From Rhynchopus euleeides (lineage: Eukaryota > Euglenozoa > Diplonemea > Diplonemida > Diplonemidae): a stretch of 64,000 bases of DNA. Positions 21,925 through 30,979 of this stretch are shown piece after piece. Every line of letters starts with the position of its first letter. The first letter of the stretch is position 1. The translations under genes were made by a program, and so were the position numbers. The stretch is taken from the NCBI GenBank assembly GCA_963210315.1, contig OY723262.1:1240001-1304000 (forward strand). The letters run 5' to 3'. The notes beneath the pieces are model-generated. The model saw only the letters and a list, made by a program, of their open reading frames with translations. It did no database searches and was not told where the DNA came from.

Positions 21925-22016
21925 CCTGGTGTAGTGACTACAAAAAGGACTAACATTGCGAGAAGGTGCTGGGAGATTTACTTTTCCATTCACTCTCGAC
22001 AATCAAAACCCCCCCT
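21925..22016 (+). repeat. dispersed repeat ending in a poly-C tract, copy B
   Basis: This is nearly identical to copy A (11687-11776), with a 6-bp deletion after GGTGTAGTG. It ends in ATCAAAA and a C run. It lies about 120 bp upstream of the start codon of the next gene. Confidence 0.85.
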
Positions 22017-22137
22017 CCCCTCCCCATCCCCCTGCACCGCACTGTACTCTACTTTCCCCAACTTTACCCTACACCCCTTTCACAGTGGCTGCCCCGGCCT
22101 CCCCTCCTTGAGGGCGGGGCTCAGTCCCGCCTGGGCC

Positions 22138-24639
22138 ATGCCTGTCCCCCCCATGCCCACTGCACCGAAGCTCCATTCTACGCTGAGCCGCCAGCAGCCC
22201 AACCACGAAGGAGACGTCCCCCACAGCGCACCGTCCCCACGACACCACTCCGGATACCCCCAGCGTGGTGCACCCCGTTGCCCATGGCCTGCACACCCAG
22301 ACACACCGCCGCCAGCCGGTGTCAGGCGGAGTGGCGTGTCACCCTCTTCCTCGGATGTTCCTTCAGCCCCCCTTGCTGCCAGGCTTCTCTCTGCGGTGTC
22401 TGCAACGCTTGTTAAGCCTCTCCCGATACATATCGCCTCCAGCGCATCCAGCTCCACGCTGTCCACCTCACGCCAGACCAGCATTTCCTGCGACTCAACT
22501 GCGAGACCCAACACACCACCGAGCATTGCATCGTGCGGGGACGAGGAGACCACCACCACGCATGTCTCGCCTCCGCCTCTCCCGAGCGTACCCCCTGTCC
22601 CTTCACCGCAGCGCCGTGCCCTTGTGAAGCGGTTGGAGAGGGGGGGAAACTCCCCCCAAGCCTCGCTGCGGCGTGCCGCGATACACAGCAGCGGCAGCGG
22701 CAGCCTCAGCCGGGAGATCGGAGCCTGCATGCCGCCACCACCACCACCCGTGCAGACCTGGCCTTCCTCTCTGATGAGGGCTGCTTCTCCGCCGGACCCC
22801 ATCTGCGCCGCAATGCCACCGCCACCCCCCCTGGGCAGTTCCCCCCAGTTCGGGGATGCCCCCTCGAGGGTGAAGGACATATGGTTCAGCCGTGGGTCCT
22901 CCAGCGGGGCGTCGTGCGATGCCTCCTCCACACAGGCGCCGCCGCCGAGCCCGAGGGGGATGTCCGGCACGGACACAGCCTGTGGCGTGGCTGCAGGGGA
23001 CCCTCCCCTGTGTGGGGTTCCCACGAAGGTGCCGCAGAGGGTGTGTGCCGCCCCTGGGACACCTACACCTCCTTTGAAGAAGGCATTCCGGAAGCGCCGC
23101 GCCGCACACCCGAAGCCCTCGGGGGAGAGCGGGCCCCCCTTGCCCCCGTCGCCAGGGGGTGCTGCGGGACAGCTGCGCCCGGCGGTGCCCGCGCCACACC
23201 CAGGCGTCGGGGCTGCCGCCAGCGCCTCGCCTGCATCGCCTGCAGGTGTGGCCCGCCTGAGGCAGGGCGTGCCTGCCACGAGGGGTGCCAGCGGGGTGCC
23301 AGCGGGGCCTGCAGCTGCGGGGGGTGCCCCGCCCCCACAGCCCTGCAGGCACTGCGGGGGTGCGGGGGGGCAGGAGGGGAAGGGGAAGGGGCAGGGGCAG
23401 GAGCGGCGCCCCGGACTGAGGGAGCCGGGTCCCGCCAGGCCTGTGCTGTATGGGAGGTCGGTGATGGTTGTGTCGCTGCCCCGCCGTGGCGAGATGCGGG
23501 ATGCGGCCTCCCAGGGCTGCCCTGTGGCGATGCGGGCAGCCTCAGCCCAGGCGGATGCGGGCGGGATGCGTGAGGTGTGCCAGCAGACGGAGGGGATGTG
23601 CCATGCCGATGTTGGTCTGTCTGCCTCGCCCGCCATGCGGAACACCGCGCAGCAGACGATGCAGGAGCCGAAGCGTGTCGCGGTGAACCGTGGGACCTCC
23701 ATGGATGACGGGATCTTCTGCAGCCCGTGGATGGAGCAGATCGCCGCACTGGAGGTGCAGCTGGAAGCCCTGGGTGCAGAGAACGCACGCCTCCTGGACA
23801 TGCTGTGCTCTGCAGAGGAGGCGGTGTCGCTCGCCTCTGCCCAGCTCGACGTGCCGCAGGCGACTGCTGCAACGCAGACATTCCCTCACGCTGTGCGGAG
23901 CGCTGCAGTGCAGTGCGGTGAGCCAGCCAGCGCCCTGGTTGCTGCGGCGTGCCAGACTTCTGTCGCCACCACCGATGCAGAGACCGAATGCGGGGCAGTG
24001 CTTCTGGAGGCAGCGGTGCAGGCCACCCCCGCGCCCGTCTCCCTCGTGGCATGCGAGGCGCCGCAGGTGCTGTGCAGGGGTGCCGTGGTGGCGGATGCGT
24101 CAGCCCAGGCAGACCCGCCCTGCTCCGATGCATGCTCTGCGACAGAGCCCCCGGTGCTTTTTGGGGTGGCGTCGAGCAGCGCGGTGGCGACGGCTCCCCA
24201 TTCAGTGGGTGCGGTGCAGTGCGATCCGCATGACCTCTCTGTGGGCTACACCCGGGATAGCGGTGTTCTTGCCGTGCCGGTCCTGTGTGACGCGGTGTGT
24301 GATGTGATGCCGCACACCGCACGGACGCGTGAGGTGGCCTGCCAGAAGTATGGGGTTTCCTTTACAAAGCACGTGTCGCAGGCGAGCCAGACAACATCTG
24401 TGCCCCACCCATCTGCGTCGGGGAAGCGGGAGTGGCAGCCCGTGGTCCCCGTGGAGCGGTCGCTAATGCCCACAGAGCTGCTGCTGAACTGCGTGCAGGA
24501 GGTGCTGACGTGCCTCACCCGCCTGTCGCAGGAGCAGCCGTCGCGGCAACGTGATGTCGATTCTGCCGCGAAATCACTTGTGTCGATTCTTCACACCCAT
24601 TCAGGCAGGCCCTACCATGCCCACCTGGAGCCCAAATAG
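22138..24639 (+). CDS. low-complexity coiled-coil protein, unrecognised
   Basis: The frame is open from further upstream, but I take the ATG at 22138 (MPVPPMPTAPK) because the upstream part translates a decamer repeat and a dispersed repeat. The product is 833 residues. The first 500 are rich in Pro, Ser, Ala and Gly with no recognisable fold, including short polyproline runs. A coiled coil follows at about residues 532-570 (MEQIAALEVQLEALGAENA...). After it, to about residue 760, come irregular repeats ending in CQT, VQC, AQAD or SQTT words. A short helical C-terminus follows (LLLNCVQEVLTCLTRLSQEQ). I do not recognise a family. Such architecture fits a cytoskeletal or scaffold protein, but that is only a suggestion. 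A long minus-strand open frame overlaps it and is judged antisense noise. Confidence 0.6.
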   Translation: MPVPPMPTAPKLHSTLSRQQPNHEGDVPHSAPSPRHHSGYPQRGAPRCPWPAHPDTPPPAGVRRSGVSPSSSDVPSAPLAARLLSAVSATLVKPLPIHIASSASSSTLSTSRQTSISCDSTARPNTPPSIASCGDEETTTTHVSPPPLPSVPPVPSPQRRALVKRLERGGNSPQASLRRAAIHSSGSGSLSREIGACMPPPPPPVQTWPSSLMRAASPPDPICAAMPPPPPLGSSPQFGDAPSRVKDIWFSRGSSSGASCDASSTQAPPPSPRGMSGTDTACGVAAGDPPLCGVPTKVPQRVCAAPGTPTPPLKKAFRKRRAAHPKPSGESGPPLPPSPGGAAGQLRPAVPAPHPGVGAAASASPASPAGVARLRQGVPATRGASGVPAGPAAAGGAPPPQPCRHCGGAGGQEGKGKGQGQERRPGLREPGPARPVLYGRSVMVVSLPRRGEMRDAASQGCPVAMRAASAQADAGGMREVCQQTEGMCHADVGLSASPAMRNTAQQTMQEPKRVAVNRGTSMDDGIFCSPWMEQIAALEVQLEALGAENARLLDMLCSAEEAVSLASAQLDVPQATAATQTFPHAVRSAAVQCGEPASALVAAACQTSVATTDAETECGAVLLEAAVQATPAPVSLVACEAPQVLCRGAVVADASAQADPPCSDACSATEPPVLFGVASSSAVATAPHSVGAVQCDPHDLSVGYTRDSGVLAVPVLCDAVCDVMPHTARTREVACQKYGVSFTKHVSQASQTTSVPHPSASGKREWQPVVPVERSLMPTELLLNCVQEVLTCLTRLSQEQPSRQRDVDSAAKSLVSILHTHSGRPYHAHLEPK

Positions 24640-25126
24640 ATCTGTGTGTAGAGTGTGGCATCTGCGTGTATTGTTGCCTTTGCCATAGAGAATGTGCGTG
24701 TTTGTGTGCGTGGTGGACCTCTCGGTATACGAAACCTAACCCCACCCCCGAAACCACCATGCGATAGCGATGCTCTACTTGTAGAATTGAGAATCTTCTC
24801 TGCCTGATTCAACTGCTCGGCATGGCCCCCCCTCACCCACCCCCACACCCAACCTCGAGCCCTCCCCCCTGTCTGCTCTGTGCCTTGCCATCGGTGATGT
24901 CATTCTTACACTTCTGCCCACAAAACTGGCTCCGCTTTGCGAGCACCTGTCTCCTCACACCTGTCTCCGGTATCACCTCATACAGGGCGGCAGAATCCGG
25001 GCTTGGCCTGGCAAACTCCTGCAAGGCCATCACCCACACACTCAAAAACGGAAGATGTTCATATTTTCTGCGACAACCCGTCCTGAGGTCTTGCGGCAGA
25101 ATTTTGAATAATAAAGAACTCCATTG
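24640..25126. other. intergenic DNA between the coiled-coil gene and IFT52
   Basis: No gene is supported. It contains TG-rich stretches and a C-rich segment near 24825-24875. Confidence 0.5.
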
Positions 25127-25233
25127 GGGGCCCTCGCTACCAGTCACAGCTCGTCGCAGCTCGTCAGTCAGTGAGGGGAAGTGGGCTGGTGCTCACTTTT
25201 TCTCACTCAGTCACATCTGGTAGCGAGGGCCCC
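25127..25233 (+). mobile_element. 107-bp MITE-like element, copy 1
   Basis: The terminal inverted repeats are 17 bp (GGGGCCCTCGCTACCAG and its complement) and flank a 73-bp core. CATTG is duplicated exactly at both flanks (25122-25126 and 25234-25238), a clean 5-bp target duplication. A second copy of the same length lies inverted at 35090-35196. It has no coding capacity. Confidence 0.9.
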
Positions 25234-25507
25234 CATTGGGACTGCTTAGCTTGGGAATGCCCTAAACCCCGCCCCCCTCACCGAACCACCCACCCACCCC
25301 ACCCGCACCCCTCCATCCAGGTGCTCCACACGTACACAACACCCCCGGGGCAAGTCAGCGGGCTACATTACACCGCCCATACCGGGGCAGGGAGCGCCCC
25401 CACCCCCCACCCCACCCACCCCCCAACATCTAGCTTTGAGGCAGGGGCAGAGGCCGCTGTTCATCTAACCGTCACTTCCAAGCCCCCCCCCCCCCCGTCT
25501 GTATATA

Positions 25508-27400
25508 ATGGTCAGCCTTGGGAGTGGGACGATGCTACCGAAGCCTGAGGTGCAGAAGGAGGAGTCACTGGCTGAGCGGAGTGACACTGTGGTGATGTTC
25601 AACGCATGCAAAGGCGAGGTGTACGGCCCTGGCAAAGGGTACCGCAATTTCAGCCGAATGGTGAAGAAGTCCTGGACTGTGAATGTCAACAAGGAGTCGA
25701 TCACGGATGACAAGCTGGACGGGGTCAGCCTTGTGATTTTCAGCGGCAGCAGAGAAAAGTTCGAGCCGCATGAGATCGACACCCTGCAGAGGCATCTCTC
25801 GAAGGGAGGCTCGCTGCTGATCCTGACGGGCGAAGGGGCTGACAGGGGGTCCTGGGCGCAGCTGCGCGACTCCCACACATGTAACCTGAAACATGTCGTC
25901 GATGTCCTCTCGCAGAACACCATCTCCCTGAACTACGACAGCGTGGTCCGCACCGTGCACTACAAATACTTCCACCCGAAGGAGGCGCACATCGGGGAAG
26001 GGGTGCTCAACAGGGAGATCAGCAGAGCCGCGCAGAAGATCGGTGGGGAGAAGCAGGTGTCTGCCACCGCCACCATCGCGCCCGCCACCGCGGCGAGCTC
26101 CGGGAAGGGCGGGAAGGATGCCGTTGCCGCAAAGGAGGGTTCACTTCCCTTCGTCTACCCCAACGGGGGGACCGTGTCGGTGCAGAAGCCTGCCGTGCCG
26201 CTCCTCTCCAGCGGCTACCTTGCGTATCCTCTGAACCGCCCTGTGTGTGCCGTGTATGAGCACGAGCAGAAGGGCGGGGGGCGGCCTGGGCGTCTGATGG
26301 TCGTCTCCAGCCTGCAGATGTTTGAGGACAAGTGGTATGGCGAGGAGGAGAACGCGCGCCTGTCGGAGGTGCTGCTGTGGTGGCTGCTGTACCACCCTGC
26401 GGTGAAGCTGAACAGCATCGATGCGGAGGAGCCGGAGATTTCGGACTACCTTCATCTGCCGGATGTCGAGTCGCTTGCGGAGCGGGTGCGTGTGTGTCTC
26501 GAGAGTCCGGAGGACCTCCCGCGTGACTCCACCACGATGTTCGACCTCACGATGTTTAAGTTCGACACCGACCTCATCCCGGAGTCCGTCAAGGCCTACG
26601 AGCTGACAAACGTCAAGCACGAGCCTCTCACGCTTATCCAGCCGGAGTTCCACACACCTCTGCCCCCCTTCTACCCGGCAACCGTGCCCCCTATCCACAG
26701 AGAGCCGCCCCACCCGGTATGGCAATGCAGTGGCGGTGTGTTTGTGTTCATGGATTGTGCCATTGTTAAAGTGTCTGTGTGTCAATCTATGTCACTGGCA
26801 GCCAGTGTTGTGAGGGGCTCGCTTGGCTGTTCTCAGTTTCTGCATTGCTAAGCGAAGCCCCTTGTATTCACTGGCAAATCGAGCAAGGTGGTTGTCTGTT
26901 GGGGTTCCACCATGTGTCCGGATGAAGGTGCCAATCTTCCGAGTACAGATTCCCTGTGGTTTTTCTATTTTCATTTCGCACACTCGTGTGTGGAGGTGTG
27001 AAGGGTCGCAACACTGCACCAGTAAGATCATTGCTACCATTGCCACCTCACCACACACCTACACCACCACTGACAGGGTTTGGATCTGTACAACCTCGAC
27101 GAGCACTTTGCATCGGAGAAGCAGCGTTTGGCCTTGCTGACCAACAAGTGCGACGACTCGGACCTTGAGTACTACATCAAGGAGTCGGCGGAGATCATGG
27201 GGTTGACGAAGAAGCTGAATCTCAGCAATGACGGGAATGACGCGAAAGTTGTCATCGAGTACATCTTCAAACAGATCGTGCAGTTCAAGAAGCTGAATCA
27301 CGAAGAACTGGAGAAGGGCAAGAAGTCGAAGCCGTCTACCCCAGTTGGTGGTGTTGGATCCGGCGATGTGAACGCACTCGGTTCATTCACCATGGAATAA
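25508..27400 (+). CDS. IFT52: intraflagellar transport protein 52 (IFT-B complex)
   Basis: There are two exons, 25508-26716 and 27077-27400. The intron (360 bp) starts GTATG, ends GACAG and is phase 0, giving 510 residues. IFT52 is a core subunit of the IFT-B1 complex that carries cargo along cilia and flagella. Family hallmarks are visible throughout: an N-terminal GIFT-type region (REKFEPHEIDTLQRHLSKGG), the strongly conserved KYFHPKEA and GVLNREISRAA, DAEEPEISDYLHLPD, NVKHEPLTLIQPEF, and in exon 2 the C-terminal LDLYNLDEHFASEKQRLA with ITxKC-like LLTNKCDDSDLEYYI. The family usually has about 440 residues; the excess is an Ala/Lys insert near residues 180-205 and a longer tail. A second ATG at 25532 could be the true start. 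The gene implies that the organism is flagellated. Confidence 0.97.
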
Positions 27401-28025
27401 TAGATCCCTAGAGGCTCCTGAGAGGGGCGATGGACCTGGCATGCTGCCCTCGTACGCACAACAAAATCTGAACTCTTTGCAAGTTCCCTGGTCCATTGCT
27501 GAGGTGCCGCCGTGCACTATTTTGGATGCCCCTCACCGCCATCCAACCGTTGCTGAGCCCACCTGCCTATTTCCCTCTGCGGCCCCCTTCAAAACACACA
27601 CACACACATCACCTTGATCTGTTCCTTCATCTGTTCCTACATTAAACTGATTGGCAATGCAAAGGGCATACGAAAGAAATCTGCTAGCCTTTCCCTAATC
27701 TTTTTAGTGACGAGGGTGGGGCCGAGTGGCCTTCGGGGGCTGAGTGGGCGGGTAGGGTGGGGTGGCAGCTAAAGAGTCTTGTTCGTAAGAACCGGAGGAG
27801 TGAATCTGTGGGTGCATGGCAGGCATCATCACCACTAGGACGCAGATGCAAGGAGGTGCGTGTGTCTGCGTGCGAGCGTGCGAGCCTATGTTTGCTTCAG
27901 GAAGTGAGAGCCACTCAGTCCACGCGCCATCCACACCCCGTTTGCATGTCTACTAGACGTGTCGGTCGCATTCGCATATGTCTCACCCCGCCACCTGCAG
28001 ACACTCTAAGTTATCAACTAACACA
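27401..28025. other. intergenic DNA between IFT52 and adenosylhomocysteinase
   Basis: No gene is seen. There is a short CA repeat near 27595. A pyrimidine-rich stretch ending in CACCTGCAG (to 28000) lies 26 bp before the next start codon and could serve as a 5' splice-acceptor region for a leader; this is only a suggestion. Confidence 0.4.
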
Positions 28026-29339
28026 ATGACGGACTACAAGGTGCGCGACATCAGCCTGGCCGAGTTCGGCCGCAAGGAGATCGAGCTGGCGGAGAACGAG
28101 ATGCCTGGTCTGATGGAGCTCCGCAAGGAGTTCGGTGAGTCCAAGCCCCTGAAGGACGCCAAGGTGGCCGGGTGCCTGCACATGACGATCCAGACGGCCG
28201 TGCTGATCGAGACCCTGACGGCGCTGGGCGCTGAGGTGCGTTGGTCGTCGTGCAACATCTTCTCCACGCAGGACCACGCCGCCGCCGCCATCGCCAAGAC
28301 CGGCGTGGCTGTGTTTGCGTGGAAGGGCGAGACCGAGGAGGAGTACGAGTGGTGCATCGAGCAGACCATCAAGGGCTTCTCGGGCAACGGCATGCCCAAC
28401 ATCCTGCTGGACGACGGTGGCGACCTGACGAACCTGGTGCTGGCGAAGGGCGGCGACCTGGTTGCCGGGATCGTCGGTGTCTCCGAGGAGACGACGACGG
28501 GCGTGAAGGCGCTGTTCAAGCGCTGCAAGCTGGGGACGCTGCCCTTCCCGGCCATCAACGTGAACGACTCCGTGACGAAGTCGAAGTTCGACAACCTGTA
28601 CGGCTGCCGTGAGTCCCTTGTTGACGGGATCAAGCGCGCGACGGACGTGATGATTGCCGGCAAGACCGCCCTGGTTGCCGGGTACGGTGACGTCGGCAAG
28701 GGGTGCGCCGCGGCGATGCGCAACTTCGGTGCACGTGTGATTGTGACGGAGGCGGACCCGATCAACGCCCTGCAGGCGCTGATGGAGGGGTACCAGGTGA
28801 CGGTGATCGAGGACGTGGTGGAGGAGTGCCACATCTTCGTGACCACCACCGGCAACGACGACATCCTGACGTCCGAGCACTTCCCCCGCATGATGAACGA
28901 CGCCATCGTGTGCAACATCGGTCACTTCGACACCGAGATCCAGGTGGCCTGGCTGAACGCCAACGCGAAGGAGAAGGTCGAGATCAAGCCGCAGGTCGAC
29001 CGCTACACGATGGCCAGCGGGCGCCACATCATCCTGCTGGCGGAGGGCCGTCTGGTGAACCTGGGCTGCGCCACGGGCCACCCGTCGTTCGTCATGTCGA
29101 ACTCCTTCACCAACCAGGTGCTGGCCCAGATCGAGCTGTGGTCGAACCACGCCACCGACAAGTACCCCAAGGGTGTGCAGAAGGAGGTCTTCCTGCTGCC
29201 CAAGGAGCTGGACGAGAAGGTGGCACGCGCGCACCTGGGTCAGCTGGGCGCCAAGCTGACGAAGCTGACCCCCAAGCAGGCTGAGTACATCGGTGTGAGC
29301 GTGGACGGCCCGTTCAAGCCTGCCCACTACCGCTACTAG
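28026..29339 (+). CDS. AHCY: adenosylhomocysteinase (S-adenosyl-L-homocysteine hydrolase)
   Basis: This is a single intronless frame of 437 residues from the ATG at 28026 ([10 protein letters not shown]). It hydrolyses S-adenosylhomocysteine to adenosine and homocysteine in the cytosol and so relieves product inhibition of methyltransferases. Seen in the sequence: substrate-binding [15 protein letters not shown] and [14 protein letters not shown], the active-site region [20 protein letters not shown], the NAD-binding glycine motif GYGDVGKG (about 219-226), the NIGHFDTEI segment, and the C-terminal KPAHYRY expected of this enzyme. The length and N-terminus resemble kinetoplastid and other eukaryotic homologues. 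Third codon positions are strongly G/C, as in the neighbouring host genes. Confidence 0.98.
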   Translation: MTDYKVRDISLAEFGRKEIELAENEMPGLMELRKEFGESKPLKDAKVAGCLHMTIQTAVLIETLTALGAEVRWSSCNIFSTQDHAAAAIAKTGVAVFAWKGETEEEYEWCIEQTIKGFSGNGMPNILLDDGGDLTNLVLAKGGDLVAGIVGVSEETTTGVKALFKRCKLGTLPFPAINVNDSVTKSKFDNLYGCRESLVDGIKRATDVMIAGKTALVAGYGDVGKGCAAAMRNFGARVIVTEADPINALQALMEGYQVTVIEDVVEECHIFVTTTGNDDILTSEHFPRMMNDAIVCNIGHFDTEIQVAWLNANAKEKVEIKPQVDRYTMASGRHIILLAEGRLVNLGCATGHPSFVMSNSFTNQVLAQIELWSNHATDKYPKGVQKEVFLLPKELDEKVARAHLGQLGAKLTKLTPKQAEYIGVSVDGPFKPAHYRY

Positions 29340-29974
29340 GCAAAAGTGTTTAGGGCCGCAAGGGGGTGCATGGATGTTGAGTTCCACACCCTTGCCAGGT
29401 CCTGCCAACTAACGTGTCGTTTCAATGTGTGCCTCGGGTAGAGACAGGTAGCAGCGGCGTCCACCACACGCCAGCTTGTTTTCAGTCTCTCGTCCGTCAT
29501 GTGTGAGTGTACCGTGTCGTGCAGTGTTTTTAAACCGTGTTCGCCATTCGTGGCGTTGTCTTGTTTCATGAAGGCACAGCCGTGTGATGTGTCTGCTTAC
29601 GTGATGAGAGCGATTGAGATATGGGGATGCTAACCCAAGAGGAACAGCAACGCAATATCATTGCCTCATGACAAGCGAGGGGAAAGCAAGAACGAGCACT
29701 CGAGGCAGCGCAGCGCAACTGCATCGTGATGGCCGCTGCGGCCTGTATCACGCAGCACCAAACCGCCGCAGCCACACAGGCTGCTCGAAACCGTGGGAGT
29801 TGCAGATACTTTTTATACAACTGCGAAGAGATCAGCAACTGCCGCCAGTCCGAATGAGTGGAGTTTGGCCGAAGCGCAAGCGATGCAACCCTCACCCCCA
29901 GCCCCACGCCCACCCTCAACTAACGCAGCAAAGCCCCCCTTGCTTAAGCCGAACAGTACTACCACTCCAGAACC
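29340..29974. other. intergenic DNA after adenosylhomocysteinase
   Basis: From 29621 a frame reads MGMLTQEEQQ..., is broken by TGA at 29669-29671, then runs open for 61 codons (...NCIVMAAAACITQHQ...) to 29857. It may be a decayed small gene or chance. No other coding signal is supported. Confidence 0.35.
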
Positions 29975-30763
29975 ACCCTGCCTTGCAATGATGACCAATA
30001 TGCAGCCTCCCTCTTCCGAATGGCTTTGACGAGTCCCTGCTCCGAACCTAAAGGCACTTCATGTGCTTCCAAGCTCTGATGTGGCACACCTGTGGGCAGG
30101 AAACCCGTAATGTAACCCGTGTGGCGTGTGATGATGGAATTACTCCAGGGCACTGGACGCTGAGCAGCCTCGTGCTGCGCTGCTGAACATTGTAATTCTC
30201 AATCAGCGTTGACATTCTCTGACAAGCCACTTCATTCCATTCCACACCGTGTGGTATCACACAACGTCACAACCCACTTACCACTGTCCCACAACCACAA
30301 CACATCGCACGTACACACATTGTATTGGTATTGTATGCCGCATGATGACAACAGCACCCTCTCCGGTCTCAACTCAACACATGGGAGACAGATTGCAACT
30401 TCGAACAACCCCGTTACCCGTCTGACAGCATGCGGTGTGTGTCGGTGTGCCGGTGTGCTGGTGTGCACTGCTGTGTGGAGGTGGGGGTGCCCTGCTCATG
30501 ATGAGACAAACCAATCTATTCATGCGTGTCTTTAAACGGATCCCTGCGGGGGATGTTGATACAACGGAAGGCTACATACTGCTGACAGGCACACCATCCC
30601 ACAATGCAGCCTCCCTCAGGCTGTGTGTGTGTGTGTGCAGAGAACAGCCCTGCCTTGCAATGATGACCAATATGCAGCCTCCCTCTTCCGAATGGCTTTG
30701 ACGAGTCCCTGCTCCGAACCTAAAGGCACTTCATGTGCTTCCAAGCTCTGATGTGGCACACCT
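29975..30763 (+). repeat. about 660-bp repeat unit, one and a fraction copies (permutation 1)
   Basis: Four blocks recur here and at 62580-63335. Block b is CTTGCAATGATGACCAATAT to TGATGTGGCACACCTG. Block c is GGGCAGGAAACCCGTAATGT to CACAACGTCACA. Block a is GATGACAACAGCACCCTCTC to CCGTCTGACAGCATGC. Block d is GGTGTGTGTCGGTGTGCCGG to the TG-rich stretch. The order here is b-c-a-d-b. The second b starts about 670 bp after the first. No open frame of note is conserved between copies. Confidence 0.9.
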
Positions 30764-30979
30764 GCGACAGCCCTTCCTTCCCGAGGTTTGATTGCTGAAC
30801 ACTCGAATGATTCTTGATCATTGACCCTCTCCTTCCCTCACACAACCTGCTTAACGAGTGAAGGCAGGCCAACACACTGCTATTGTTAACCCTACTTTGC
30901 TTCCTACTTTACCCACCACCCAGCACTACCCCCTCAGCAACACTGTCACCCTACACAAGCGCGCCGAAGCCGTGCTCAA

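Noticed and set aside
22080-23801. A minus-strand open frame of about 570 codons over the coiled-coil gene
   Set aside because: It has no protein-like features; the + strand frame has a coiled coil and the longer extent. This is less certain than the other antisense cases.
28014-29408. A minus-strand open frame over adenosylhomocysteinase
   Set aside because: It is the antisense of a GC-rich gene with a clear + strand identity.
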